Source of the DNA: Chloroflexota bacterium | Lineage (GTDB): Bacteria > Chloroflexota > Anaerolineae > Anaerolineales > Villigracilaceae | Direction: 5' to 3' | Assembly: GCA_016213105.1 (NCBI GenBank) | Contig: JACRBN010000016.1 | Span: 1-64,000, forward strand | DNA: 64,000 nucleotides | Shown: piece by piece, positions 7,171 to 15,906 of the stretch | How positions within the stretch are numbered: position 1 is the stretch's first letter | How the letters are laid out: the number at the start of each line of letters is the position of its first letter | Position numbers and translations under genes: made by a program | The notes under the pieces: generated by a model | Seen by the model: the letters and a program-made list of their open reading frames with translations, nothing else | Databases searched by the model: none | Told to the model about the DNA's origin: nothing

Positions 7171-8526
7171 TTAGCCAAACAGACTTTGCACGGCTTCTCT
7201 GAACACCTGCGTGTGATAGTCCACGTCTTCCTGGGTGGTCTCGGGTGAGATGAGCGCCATGTTGTGGAAGGGGGTCAGTAGGATGCCACGGTTGAGGGCG
7301 AAGAGGTGCATGTATCGGTCGAGTTCGTGGTCGATGGCTGCGGCGGCCTGGCCTCCGTTTTTGGGCGGGGTCGGGCGGAACCAGTACTCGGAGCGGTTGC
7401 CCAGGCGTTTAACGATCCACGGCAGGCCGAATTCCTGGATCACACCCTCCACGCCGGCCGTGAAATATTCCTGAAGCGCAATGGCCCTGGCGTAGAAGTC
7501 ATCGGTCAGGACATTTTGCAGGGTGGCCTTCATCGCGGCAATGGACAGGGCGTTGCCCGCCAGCGTGCCGCCGATGCCGCCCACATCCGAGTCCTCCAGC
7601 ACGAGGCGCTCCGAAAAGGCACGGGCGACCTCCTCGGTAAAGCCATAGACCGCCGCGGGGACGCCGCCCGCCAGGGGCTTGCCGATGGTCAGGAAATCGG
7701 GCTGGAGTCCGTGGGCGGCAGTATATCCACCGGGACCGGTGCAGATGGTGTGGGTCTCATCGATGATGAGATAGGTGCCGTACTTGCGGGTCAACTCGCG
7801 CAGGGCTTCATGATAGCCGGGATCGGGATGGATGATGCCGATATTGGTCATGACCGGCTCGGCCAACACGGCAGCCACGTCCCTGGCGGAGAGGGCGGTT
7901 TCGAGCGCGGCGATGTCGTTGAACTCGATCACCTTGGTCGTCTCGCGCGGGTCGACCTGCGGCCCCATGTTGTTCGGGCGCGAGATGGGCGTGCCTTCCT
8001 CGTCGAGCACGATGAAGGTCTCGTCCACGGTGCCGTGATAGCAGTAGTTATAGACCAGCACCTTCGGGCGTTCGGTGATCATGCGCGCCATGCGCAACAC
8101 GAAGCGGTTGGCGTCCGTGGCGGTCAGGGTAAACTGCCAGTACGGCAGGCCGAAGCGGCGCTGGAATTCCTCGCCCACCCACAGGACCTCCTCGTAGGGC
8201 AGCATCAGGGTGATGCCCTTTTGGATCTGCTCCGTGATGGCCGTGACCGTCGCCTCGGGGCTGTGACCCGTCATCGCGCCGGTGTCGCCCAGGCACAGGT
8301 CCAGGTAGGAGTTGCCGTCCACATCGGTGAAATGCGCGCCTTTGGCTTCCTTCACAAAAACGGGAAATGACCCCGCCCAACGCACCATCCACAGCATGGG
8401 CACGCCGCCGTGCAGCGACTTGCGCGCCCGCTGGTACAGTTCGTAGGATTTGGGATGGCGCTGGTGGAAGAGTTGTTCCTCCGCATCGAGGAGTTGTTCA
8501 AGCTTGGAGCGGTCGAGTGTTTTCAT
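7171..8526 (-). CDS. Class III PLP aminotransferase, DETHT type
   Basis: The 451-residue protein has the fold type I class III pattern: an N-terminal region with GAHFTDVDGNSYLDLCLGD, the cofactor-binding Asp256 in IIDETHT and the PLP lysine Lys283 in IGKPLAGG. The DETHT variant and the GGIGGTLAGNAL segment group it with glutamate-1-semialdehyde-aminomutase-like aminotransferases rather than GabT. It should move an amino group between an amino acid or amine and a keto acid in the cytoplasm. The real substrate is not evident, and with no heme-pathway genes nearby a role in tetrapyrrole synthesis is unlikely. It sits between an aldehyde oxidoreductase and another aminotransferase, as if producing aldehydes for oxidation. 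Confidence 0.82.
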   Translation of the reverse strand: MKTLDRSKLEQLLDAEEQLFHQRHPKSYELYQRARKSLHGGVPMLWMVRWAGSFPVFVKEAKGAHFTDVDGNSYLDLCLGDTGAMTGHSPEATVTAITEQIQKGITLMLPYEEVLWVGEEFQRRFGLPYWQFTLTATDANRFVLRMARMITERPKVLVYNYCYHGTVDETFIVLDEEGTPISRPNNMGPQVDPRETTKVIEFNDIAALETALSARDVAAVLAEPVMTNIGIIHPDPGYHEALRELTRKYGTYLIIDETHTICTGPGGYTAAHGLQPDFLTIGKPLAGGVPAAVYGFTEEVARAFSERLVLEDSDVGGIGGTLAGNALSIAAMKATLQNVLTDDFYARAIALQEYFTAGVEGVIQEFGLPWIVKRLGNRSEYWFRPTPPKNGGQAAAAIDHELDRYMHLFALNRGILLTPFHNMALISPETTQEDVDYHTQVFREAVQSLFG

Positions 8527-8540
8527 GGGGTAAATTCCAT

Positions 8541-8594
8541 TGGTTGAAGGTCAAAGGTCGGCAGACTTTCGACTTTCGACTTTTGACCTTTGAC
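8541..8594. repeat. Intergenic palindromic repeat (GGTCAAAGGTC family)
   Basis: Arms GTCAAAGGTC (8550-8559) and GACCTTTGAC (8585-8594) enclose GACTTTCGACTTTCGAC-like words. The right arm reaches the stop codon of the next gene. It is the same repeat class as at 7111-7164. Confidence 0.6.
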
Positions 8595-9880
8595 TATTTC
8601 ACACTGGCCTTCAAGGCTTCACTGAAGATGTTCAAACCGTCATGGATCTGTTCTGCGCTGACGTTCAGCGGCGGGATCCAGCGCACAATGTTGTCATAGG
8701 TGCCGCAGGAAAGCAACAGCAGGTCGCGCTCCTCGGCGGCGTGGATGATCTCCTTGACCAGCGGCTTGGCCTTGTCGGTGCGCCCGTCGACGATGAACTC
8801 GGTGCCGATCATCAGGCCCTTGCCGCGCACATCGCCGATCTGCGGATAGTCCTCCTGCAATTTGCGCAGGCCCGCCACAAGCTGCTCGCCGCGTTCGACG
8901 GCGTTTTCCAGCATGTGTTCATCGCGCATGGCGCGGATGGTGGCAACGGCCGAGGCGCAGGCCACGGCGTTGCCGCCGTAGGTGCCGCCAATCGAGCCGA
9001 CGTCCACTTTCTTCATGATCTCGGTGCGGCTGAACACGCCCGAAAGCGGCATGCCCGAAGCCAGCCCCTTGGCGGCGGTAATGATGTCGGGCGTCACACC
9101 GAAATGCTCCAGCGCGAACCATTTGCCTGTGCGCCCGAAGCCCGACTGCACCTCGTCGAAGATCAGCAGGATGCCGTGCTTGTCGCACAAAGCGCGCAGG
9201 CCTTGCATGAAGGATGCGGGCGGGACAATGTAGCCGCCCTCGCCCATCACCGATTCGATCAGGATGGCGGCGGTATCCTTCGGGGCGGTCTGCGAAGCCA
9301 GCAGGTAATCGAGCTGCTCCAGCGCGTACGTGGAAGCCTGCTCCTCGCTCATGCCCAGGCGGAAGGCGTACGGGAAGGGCGAGACGAAGACTCCCGAGGG
9401 CAGCGGGCCGAAACCCGTGCGATAGCCCGTCTTGGAGGTGGTCAGGGACATGGTCATGGCCGTGCGCCCGTGGAAGGAACCGTTGAAGACGATCACGTTC
9501 TGCCGCCCTGTGGCCGCGCGCGCGATCTTGACGGCGTTCTCCAACGCCTCGGCGCCCGAGTTGGCGAAGTAGAAGCTGTCGATGGAGGGCGGGACGATCT
9601 GGCGCAATTCCTCAATCAGTTGCAGCATCGGCTTGTGGACGACAATATTGGCCTGGGCATGCAGGAAAAGTCCCGCCTGCTCGCGCACGGCCTCCACCAC
9701 TTTGGGGTGACAGTGGCCCGTGTTGGTCACGCCGATGCCGCAGGTAAAGTCGAGCAGTTTGCGGCCATCGTCCGTGTAGATGTAGGACCCCTCGGCGCGC
9801 TCGGCCACAAAGTTGAAGATGCGGCTCCAGGCGGGGGTCATGTGCGGGAAGTTATCCTGATAGAGTTGGCTGGTGGTCAT
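8594..9880 (-). CDS. Class III aminotransferase, GABA/ornithine aminotransferase-like
   Basis: This 428-residue enzyme has the standard class III signature: DGRKLLDFTCGIGVTNTGHCHP near the N-terminus, NSGAEALENAVKIARA at about 108-121, SFHGRT near 135-140, Asp242 in FDEVQSGFGRTG and the PLP lysine Lys271 in AAKGLASGMPLS. The family includes 4-aminobutyrate, 5-aminovalerate and acetylornithine aminotransferases, all of which make or use semialdehydes. Sequence style is closest to GabT. No succinate-semialdehyde dehydrogenase gene is adjacent, but aldehyde oxidoreductases flank the aminotransferase pair on both sides and could oxidise the semialdehyde. Exact substrate is uncertain. Confidence 0.85.
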   Translation of the reverse strand: MTTSQLYQDNFPHMTPAWSRIFNFVAERAEGSYIYTDDGRKLLDFTCGIGVTNTGHCHPKVVEAVREQAGLFLHAQANIVVHKPMLQLIEELRQIVPPSIDSFYFANSGAEALENAVKIARAATGRQNVIVFNGSFHGRTAMTMSLTTSKTGYRTGFGPLPSGVFVSPFPYAFRLGMSEEQASTYALEQLDYLLASQTAPKDTAAILIESVMGEGGYIVPPASFMQGLRALCDKHGILLIFDEVQSGFGRTGKWFALEHFGVTPDIITAAKGLASGMPLSGVFSRTEIMKKVDVGSIGGTYGGNAVACASAVATIRAMRDEHMLENAVERGEQLVAGLRKLQEDYPQIGDVRGKGLMIGTEFIVDGRTDKAKPLVKEIIHAAEERDLLLLSCGTYDNIVRWIPPLNVSAEQIHDGLNIFSEALKASVK

Positions 9881-9898
9881 GAATGTTTATCCTATGTA

Positions 9899-9945
9899 CG
9901 TCCTGAGCGGAGCCGCGTGATTTTCGCGGCGCAGTCGAAGGACAG
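9899..9945. repeat. REP-like palindrome
   Basis: TCCTGAGCGGAGCCGCG and its counterpart CGCGGCGCAGTCGAAGGA form an imperfect hairpin with CCTGAGC and CGAAGG ends. It is related to the copies inside the RHS core and near 35.7 kb, and lies in the 150-bp gap upstream of the aminotransferase gene. Confidence 0.55.
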
Positions 9946-9985
9946 TTGCAAGTACGTTGAATTTACTTGTAATCTGCCCTTCACT

Positions 9986-10022
9986 GCGCTCCTCGTTACC
10001 ACTCGTCGCTCCGCTCAGGGCG
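9986..10022. repeat. REP-like palindrome
   Basis: The element starts with CTGCCCTTCACTGCGCTC and ends with GCTCCGCTCAGGGC. It is an inverted-orientation relative of the element at 9899-9945, and the two make a bipartite REP pair in one intergenic gap. Confidence 0.5.
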
Positions 10023-10030
10023 TGGTTATT

Positions 10031-11938
10031 TTATCCAGGCAAATACTCTGCCGCCCACTCGACGTCGTGCTGCTTCAGGGTGTCGCGGGTCGGCACTCCG
10101 TCGGTCGTCCAGCCTGCCAGGTGATAGTAGTGATCGATGGCATGATCCACTTCCTCGTGGGTCAGGGCAAAGCCCGCCGTGGGACCCGTCCCCTGCAACT
10201 GCTTGAAGAACTTCTTCGGCAGTTTGTCGTCCTTGCGGCCCAGTCCTTCGCGGGCATTGAACACGCGGAAGAGGTTCAGGCGGCGGCGGCCGACTTGCAT
10301 CAGCTCATCCAGGGTGATATCCCAACCCGTAACGGCACGGATCATTTTGGCCGTGTCCTCACCGTCGTACAGGGTCCAGGTGGGGCCGTAGACGAACTGG
10401 CACAGTTCGGCCGAATCCATCATCGAGTAGAAGACTTCGCTCTCGTACGCGAAGCGCACCTTCTCGTCGGTCAGGCTGTAGGCGGGCTGGGGCGACCCCA
10501 GGCCGATCTGCTTGAGGCGGTTCAGGTTGAAGTCGCCGATGCCCTCTTCGTAGTAGGGATCGTGCTCGCTGGACTGGTGATCCGCGCCGAAGGGATTGAC
10601 CGCGTAGATGAGCGCCAGGCTGCGTTTGGCCTGCGGCATGTGAGCGGGAGCCTCCGCGCCCTTGACCGTGATCAGGCACTCGTCCGCGCCGTTGCCCCAG
10701 GCCTCGGCCGCGCGCGTGGAGCCCTGGCCCAGGATCCTGCCCAGGGGCGTGCTGGCGGTGACGATCTGGCGCAACACTTCGAGCATGGCTTCGGCGTTGC
10801 CGAATTTGAGTTCGACGCCGCCCGTCTGTTCCTTTGTGATAATGCCCTTCTCGTAGCACTCCATCGCAAAGGCAATTGTCGCGCCGCAGGCGATGGTGTC
10901 CACCGCGTATTCGTTGCAGATCTGATTGGCCAGCGAAACCGCCGCCAGATCGCTGACGCCGCAATAGGAGCCGAAGGTGCCCAGGGTTTCATACTCCGCG
11001 CCACCATACCGGGGATCCACCTTGTACGGGCCGTCCTTGATCTCGACCACACGCTTGCAGCGGACGATGCACGCATAGCAGGTATCGCGTTCCTTCAAAA
11101 CCGTCTCAGCCATTTTCTCGCCGCTGATCGGTTCACAGCTTTCGAACTGGGCTTCGTTGTAGTTGCGGGTCGGCAGGGTGCCGATGGTGTTGTTGAACAT
11201 CACCACCACCGCCGTGCCATATTTGGCCAGGCCGTCCATGTCGCCATTTTCAGGCAGGGCCTTGGGGCCGATGCGGTTGAGCGCGGTCAGCGCCTTGGGG
11301 TCGAAAATGGCAGGCTTCTTCGTGCCGCGCACGACCACCGCCTTGAGATTCTTGGAAGCCATCACCAGGCCCATGCCCGTGCGCCCGTTGTGACGGTTGG
11401 ACATGGAAACCAGGGAGGAATACAACACCCCATTCTCCGCGCCAATGCCGTGCTGGAGGATCTCCGCCTTGGGGTCGATCTCCTTATGAAGAATATCGTC
11501 CACCTCGCCCGAGAGTTTTCCTATCAGGTGGGCGGCGTCGCGCAGTTCTGGCTCTCCATTCAAAATGGACAGGTATACGGGTTTGGGCGACCGCCCCTTG
11601 ACGACGATCCCATCGAAGCCTGCGAACTTCAGTTCCGCGGGGAAGAATCCGCCGCTCTGCGAATCACCGATGCCGCCGCTGATCGGCGACTTGGCGTTGG
11701 CATTCAGGCGACTCTGCCCCGAGATGGCCGCGCCGGTGCTCACCCCCGCGAACAAGGTCAGCACATTTTCGGGTCCAAGCGGATCGGCGCCTCTGGGCAT
11801 GTCGCGCAGGATGTAGTGCATTCCCATCGCGCTGCCACCCAGGTATTTTCGATAGAAGGCTTCAGGGGGTTCCTCGACTGTGAGCGTCCTGTTGGTGAGG
11901 TCAACGTGCAGGATCTTGCCGTTATATCCGTATGGCAT
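10031..11938 (-). CDS. Aldehyde:ferredoxin oxidoreductase family protein (second copy)
   Basis: I chose the ATG at 11938 (MPYGYNGK) because AAGGAG lies 6 bases upstream; a longer frame begins at 11965 without such a signal. The 635-residue product has the complete family layout: GKILHVDLTNRTL at the N-terminus, LGGSAMGMHY, SPISGGIGDSQSGG around the pterin, GRTGMGLVMASKNLKAVVV near 185-203 and LPTRNYNEAQF. Cys287, Cys290 and Cys294 (C-X2-C-X3-C) plus a late Cys in SAELCQF should hold the [4Fe-4S] cluster. The enzyme is expected to oxidise aldehydes with reduction of ferredoxin and to need a tungsto- or molybdopterin cofactor. No cofactor genes are in the window. It lies upstream of the aminotransferase pair and may be first in that transcription unit. 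Confidence 0.9.
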   Translation of the reverse strand: MPYGYNGKILHVDLTNRTLTVEEPPEAFYRKYLGGSAMGMHYILRDMPRGADPLGPENVLTLFAGVSTGAAISGQSRLNANAKSPISGGIGDSQSGGFFPAELKFAGFDGIVVKGRSPKPVYLSILNGEPELRDAAHLIGKLSGEVDDILHKEIDPKAEILQHGIGAENGVLYSSLVSMSNRHNGRTGMGLVMASKNLKAVVVRGTKKPAIFDPKALTALNRIGPKALPENGDMDGLAKYGTAVVVMFNNTIGTLPTRNYNEAQFESCEPISGEKMAETVLKERDTCYACIVRCKRVVEIKDGPYKVDPRYGGAEYETLGTFGSYCGVSDLAAVSLANQICNEYAVDTIACGATIAFAMECYEKGIITKEQTGGVELKFGNAEAMLEVLRQIVTASTPLGRILGQGSTRAAEAWGNGADECLITVKGAEAPAHMPQAKRSLALIYAVNPFGADHQSSEHDPYYEEGIGDFNLNRLKQIGLGSPQPAYSLTDEKVRFAYESEVFYSMMDSAELCQFVYGPTWTLYDGEDTAKMIRAVTGWDITLDELMQVGRRRLNLFRVFNAREGLGRKDDKLPKKFFKQLQGTGPTAGFALTHEEVDHAIDHYYHLAGWTTDGVPTRDTLKQHDVEWAAEYLPG

Positions 11939-12085
11939 GGCGATCTCCTTAATTGTGAACTGCAATTTTTTTGAATTATACGGAAATTCGGCAGTACAGG
12001 CAATTACAATTTGCCGAAACCGACAGGAAAAATAAAAAATTCGTCAATTCCCCCCACACTCATCGCCGATTTGGAATTCTCTGGA

Positions 12086-12132
12086 GCGTCCCGCAAGGCT
12101 GGTTTGCATAGAGGCCAACCCTGCGGGACGTT
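12086..12132. repeat. Inverted repeat downstream of the APC permease
   Basis: GCGTCCCGCAAGG and a counterpart with CCCTGCGGGACG form a GC-rich hairpin with a loop of about 20 bases. It lies past the permease stop codon but has no T-run on the minus strand, so termination is possible but not clear. Confidence 0.4.
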
Positions 12133-12163
12133 GATTCAAATTTTGGAACCGAGGCAGGTGCGG

Positions 12164-13768
12164 TTAATCGTCCCCCACGCCGGCTTCGAATGGGTCAATG
12201 TCTGGAACTCCAGGCTTGATCAACCTGCGGATCGGGAAGTACAAAACCGCGCCAATTGCCATCAAAACCAGCGCCACGCCAATCGAACCCCAACCCTCCT
12301 CGATGATCTGGCTGACAAAGGCGATCATAATGATGCCCGCCAGGCTGAAGGACGCCAGACTCAAGCCCCAAATCCCACCAGGGACCCGGTCACGCGGTCG
12401 GTCGGGTTCCGTGCGCCGCAAGACCCACAAGGCTGCAATTTCCGCCAGCACCACCAGCAGTTGCATGAATACATCTGCCACCACCAGGAAGGCGAAGGCA
12501 TTGGTGGCGAAAATGGTGTAGACCACGCTCACGACCAGAATGGCAATGTAGGGCGTGCCGTACATGGGATGCACCTTGACCATCCAGCGCGGGAACATGC
12601 CATCCTCCGCCAGGGCAAAGGGCACACGGCTCCCGCCCAGGCTGTTGCCGATGAACAAACCCGTCATCGAGAGCACGGCGGAAATGGTAAGGATGATCAC
12701 CATGAACAGCGCGAGCGGTGAATTGGCATCCCCGCTGATTTTGGCAGCGATGACCTGTCCGATTTGCGGAAACTCCCAACCCGTGGCGTCGCCTGACGAC
12801 GAGACACCCCAACTGTCGATCTGCTCAGCCGTGATGCCATAATCTGCGACTTCGGGCGCAATTCCCACGCCTTCTTCGCTTTCCTCGATGCCCCAGACGG
12901 TATAGCGCCCGTCCTCCCCTGCGCCGCCCATGAGGGCGCCCGTTACCGGCAGCGCATAGGTCAGGATGGCCAGCACCAGCACGATGGCCATGGCGCGCGG
13001 GTAATTCTTGCGCGGTTCGACCACCTCGTCACCCGCGGCGGAGGGCAGCTCCCAACCCATGTAGTTCCACATCACCACGAACAGACCCGTGCTGAACGCA
13101 GCCGTCAGGGTATCGAAATTGATTTGCTCGCCCCCGGGCAGGAAGGGCAGGGTCGGCGTGGCGCCAGACTTGATCCAGGCATAAAAACCCAACATAGCCA
13201 GGATGCCCAATGGGATGATCATGAACACGCCCAGCGAGTTGGTGAACAGGCCCGTCGCGCGCGAACCGCGAATTTGCAGCCAGCCGACGAACCAGATCAT
13301 GATAACAGCCACCAACCATTGCAGGAAACTGGCCGACACCGCAATGCCGAAAATCGTGGCGCCTTCATCCAGGGCGGGGATGAACGCGCTCAGGTACAGG
13401 GCGGCAAAGACCGGGTAGATGGACACATCCAGCCAGGAGACCACCCAGTTGTTCCAGCCTGCCAAAAAGCCGGCAAAAGGCCCAAAGGCGCGCTTGATCC
13501 AGTGATAATAACCGCCCTGGGCGGGCATCATCGTTTGAAGTTCACGCACGATCAACAGATTGGGCAGGCTGAAAATGATGGGGGTCAACGCAATCAGCAG
13601 AAGCGCCAGACCCGGGCCGGCGTAACCCACCAGCGGCTCGATGCCAAAAGACCCGCCGCAAACCGTGAAATAGATCAAACCGGAAAGAGGGATCAGCGTC
13701 AGGGCGCGCTTGAGCTTCTTGGCCTCCTTCTGAACGAACATACCTCCATTTGATGTCTTTTCTGCCAT
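12164..13768 (-). CDS. APC superfamily amino-acid permease
   Basis: The 534-residue protein has about 12-13 predicted membrane helices and APC-superfamily features: the GLIYFTVCGGSFGIEPLVGYAGPG loop of helix 1, ELQTMMPAQGGYYHWIKRAFG after helix 2 and WNYMGWELPSAAGDEV in the middle. These features are closest to the amino-acid/polyamine/organocation transporters. An insertion of about 80 polar residues (GEDGRYTVWG to WEFPQIGQ) lies in an outward loop near residues 285-345. It probably imports amino acids or amines used by the surrounding aminotransferases. Direction and substrate cannot be told from sequence. It has its own spacing on both sides, with an inverted repeat downstream, and may be a separate transcription unit. 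Confidence 0.85.
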   Translation of the reverse strand: MAEKTSNGGMFVQKEAKKLKRALTLIPLSGLIYFTVCGGSFGIEPLVGYAGPGLALLLIALTPIIFSLPNLLIVRELQTMMPAQGGYYHWIKRAFGPFAGFLAGWNNWVVSWLDVSIYPVFAALYLSAFIPALDEGATIFGIAVSASFLQWLVAVIMIWFVGWLQIRGSRATGLFTNSLGVFMIIPLGILAMLGFYAWIKSGATPTLPFLPGGEQINFDTLTAAFSTGLFVVMWNYMGWELPSAAGDEVVEPRKNYPRAMAIVLVLAILTYALPVTGALMGGAGEDGRYTVWGIEESEEGVGIAPEVADYGITAEQIDSWGVSSSGDATGWEFPQIGQVIAAKISGDANSPLALFMVIILTISAVLSMTGLFIGNSLGGSRVPFALAEDGMFPRWMVKVHPMYGTPYIAILVVSVVYTIFATNAFAFLVVADVFMQLLVVLAEIAALWVLRRTEPDRPRDRVPGGIWGLSLASFSLAGIIMIAFVSQIIEEGWGSIGVALVLMAIGAVLYFPIRRLIKPGVPDIDPFEAGVGDD

Positions 13769-13860
13769 GTTTCATTGCTCCTTTGGGGTTGGAAATTAAG
13801 TACCAGAAATTGCCGCATCAGCGTTTGGCAGCGCCGGGCAGCAATCATATCTGCATCCAT

Positions 13861-13906
13861 AAAAACAAGGCGAATGGGCTTTCGATGCGCCCATTCGCCT
13901 TATTTC
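13861..13906 (-). terminator. Rho-independent terminator of the saccharopine-dehydrogenase-family gene
   Basis: AAGGCGAATGGGC pairs with GCCCATTCGCCTT across a short loop. On the minus strand the hairpin is followed by TTGTTTTTATG, 7 bases or so after the stop codon at 13913. Confidence 0.8.
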
Positions 13907-13912
13907 ATAAAA

Positions 13913-15130
13913 TTAGGAACCCGACGGCGTCATTTCCTTGATACCGTACGGGAAGCCGTACTCCGCCATTTTCTCCATGAACGGATCGGGCGGGAAGGCC
14001 TCGGGGCCGAGCACGCCCACACCCTGCCAGCCGCCGTGTTTGAGCAGGTCCATCGCAATCACGGCGCTGAAGGCAGTCTGCGCCACCACTGCCTGGCAGC
14101 CCCAGGCGTCCATGCACTCCTGGTTGTCGGCCACCTGGTAGAGGTAGACCTGCCGCGGTTTGCCATCCTTGACGCCCTTGACCCAGGTCCCGGCGCAGGT
14201 CTTGCCGTGCATCTTCTCGCCCAAGTGGGCAGGATCGGGCAGGCAGGCCGCCACCACGTCGCGCGGCGCAACCTGGATGCCTTTGACTGTGATTTTCTCT
14301 TTGTTATCCAGGCCGAGCATGTGCAGGGTCTTGAGCACGCCGATGAACTGGTCGCCCAGGCCGTATTTGAAGGTGGCGCGTTTGGTCTTCACCCAGCGCG
14401 GCATCAGCAGGACTTCCTCATGCTCCACGTTGACCACTTCCACGGGGCCGATCTCGGGGAAGTCGAAAACCTCAGGCTCGGAGAACGGCGCGGTGGTGAA
14501 CCAGCCCCTGCCCTCCTCCCAGATCACGGGCGGGTTGAGACATTCCTCGATGGTCGTCCAGATCGAGAAGTTCGGCGCGAATTCGTAGCCGTCGATGATG
14601 ATATTGGCTCCGTCACGGATGCCAAGCTCTTCGATCTCATCGAACAGGTGATCCTGGGCGTAGCGGGCGAACACATCCGCCATGCCAGGCTCCACACCAA
14701 AGCCGACCATGGCGAGAATGCCCTTTTTCTCCCAATCCGAGGCCTTGTCGAATTGGTAATCTCCCAGCTTGATACCCGGCTGGTGGAAGGGATCGGTCGG
14801 GTGCGGTTCGGACAGGGTCATGGCCATGTCCATGTAGGTCACACCCACGTTATAGGCTGCGTCGAAGATCTGTTTGTTGAAAATCGGGTCGACTGAATTC
14901 ATGATGAGGTCCACGCCGTATTTGCGGGCAAGGCCCTCGATCATCTCCTGGTTGCCGGCATCGATGAACTCCACCGGGAAACGCTGCGGGTCGCCCAGTT
15001 TGGCCTGGACTTCCTCGGCGCGCTTGACGTTGTAATCGGCCAGCACCATTTGCTCCATCCAGGCGCGCGGCTTCACAATGGCCGCGATCGCCTCCCCAAC
15101 CCCACCCACACCGACGAGCAATACTTTCAT
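13913..15130 (-). CDS. Saccharopine dehydrogenase family NAD(P)-dependent oxidoreductase
   Basis: The first 130 residues form a Rossmann domain with GVGGVGEAIA (7-16), an acidic residue after strand 2 (VLADYNVKRAEE) and LIMNSVDPIFN, as in the saccharopine dehydrogenase NADP domain. The catalytic C-terminal domain follows, with GFGVEPGMADVFARYAQDHLF near 162-183. The family includes saccharopine reductase, lysine 6-dehydrogenase and carboxynorspermidine dehydrogenase, all acting on amino groups of amino acids or polyamines. The 405-residue length fits. The location among amine-metabolising enzymes suggests a lysine- or polyamine-linked reductive amination or its reverse. An Lrp/AsnC gene lies about 105 bp upstream on the same strand. 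Confidence 0.82.
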   Translation of the reverse strand: MKVLLVGVGGVGEAIAAIVKPRAWMEQMVLADYNVKRAEEVQAKLGDPQRFPVEFIDAGNQEMIEGLARKYGVDLIMNSVDPIFNKQIFDAAYNVGVTYMDMAMTLSEPHPTDPFHQPGIKLGDYQFDKASDWEKKGILAMVGFGVEPGMADVFARYAQDHLFDEIEELGIRDGANIIIDGYEFAPNFSIWTTIEECLNPPVIWEEGRGWFTTAPFSEPEVFDFPEIGPVEVVNVEHEEVLLMPRWVKTKRATFKYGLGDQFIGVLKTLHMLGLDNKEKITVKGIQVAPRDVVAACLPDPAHLGEKMHGKTCAGTWVKGVKDGKPRQVYLYQVADNQECMDAWGCQAVVAQTAFSAVIAMDLLKHGGWQGVGVLGPEAFPPDPFMEKMAEYGFPYGIKEMTPSGS

Positions 15131-15202
15131 AGTACGATTCTCCGTTTGGTTTTATAACCCGCGATCCCGCGAGTTAGAATGACGATGGAAATTTTCGGAT
15201 AA

Positions 15203-15228
15203 CAAAAACCGCCACAGGGCGCGGCGGG
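15203..15228 (-). terminator. Terminator of the first Lrp/AsnC gene
   Basis: On the minus strand CCGCC and GGCGG (15223-15227 and 15209-15213 on plus) form a short GC stem followed by TTTTTG, a few bases past the stop codon at 15236. Confidence 0.65.
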
Positions 15229-15235
15229 TCTCAGC

Positions 15236-15703
15236 TTAGAAATAAATTTCCTTTACGATCTTCAAGTGCATGAAGGATTCGGTTTCCCGCACGCCTTCAA
15301 TGGCGGATAATTTTTGCGTAAGAAAGGTCAGCAATTCCTCCTGATCGCGGCAGAACACTTCCGCCATCAGATCATACCGGCCGCTGACCACAATAAGATA
15401 GATCACTTCCTTCAATGCCGCCACCTGTTCCGCCACCTCCAACATGCGCTGCCCGTCGGTGCGGATACCGATCATGGCCATGGTCTTGAAGCCATACTGC
15501 ATCGGATTGGTGATGGCCAGCACCTTGAGATAGCCCATCTCGACCAGGCGGTTGTAACGCTGGCGGATCATGCCCGGAGACACTTTGAGCTGTTCGGCGA
15601 TCTGGGAAAAAGCCTCCCTCCCATCCTTGCGCAGCGCATCGATGATGTACTGGTCGATGTCATCCAAATGCTCCGCAGGGGTCGGAAAAAATTCGTTCGC
15701 CAT
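15236..15703 (-). CDS. Lrp/AsnC family transcriptional regulator (first copy)
   Basis: The 155-residue protein has the two-part Lrp layout. Residues 14-65 form an AsnC-type helix-turn-helix (LDDIDQYIIDALRKDGRE, then IAEQLKVSPGMIRQRYNRL). Residues 75-150 form the ligand-binding RAM domain with GIRTDGQ, VVSGRYDLMAEVFC and a final FMHLKIVKEIY strand. Such regulators respond to amino acids and form octamers or dimers. It sits among aminotransferases and amino-acid carriers and likely controls them in response to their substrate. It is unusual in having an own terminator, which marks it as a separate unit, and in having a second paralogue at 24837. Confidence 0.9.
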   Translation of the reverse strand: MANEFFPTPAEHLDDIDQYIIDALRKDGREAFSQIAEQLKVSPGMIRQRYNRLVEMGYLKVLAITNPMQYGFKTMAMIGIRTDGQRMLEVAEQVAALKEVIYLIVVSGRYDLMAEVFCRDQEELLTFLTQKLSAIEGVRETESFMHLKIVKEIYF

Positions 15704-15854
15704 GCGCTTATTTTATAACTATCTTGCATAATTGTCAATTATTTATGACTTTTTTTCATTTTTTCATGCAAACCAGGTCATATTCGGCAATCAATCTTTA
15801 CCGATCAAAACAGGTCATATTCTCCCCATGCCAGTCACGACGTAATGACTACAC

Positions 15855-15890
15855 GAAAAACAAAAACTCCCGGCGATCTTGCCGGGAGTT
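15855..15890 (-). terminator. Terminator of the polyamine-type binding protein gene
   Basis: CTCCCGGC and GCCGGGAG form a perfect stem with a short loop. On the minus strand it is followed by TTTTTGTTTTTC, about 15 bases past the stop codon at 15907. Confidence 0.85.
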
Positions 15891-15906
15891 CGGTTCGGTC
15901 AATTGT

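Noticed and set aside
8642..11974. Very long plus-strand open frame opposite the aminotransferase and AOR genes
   Set aside because: It is antisense to two well-conserved genes. Its composition (rich in Arg, Gly, Ala, His, Gln) is that of a GC-rich shadow frame and no domain is visible.
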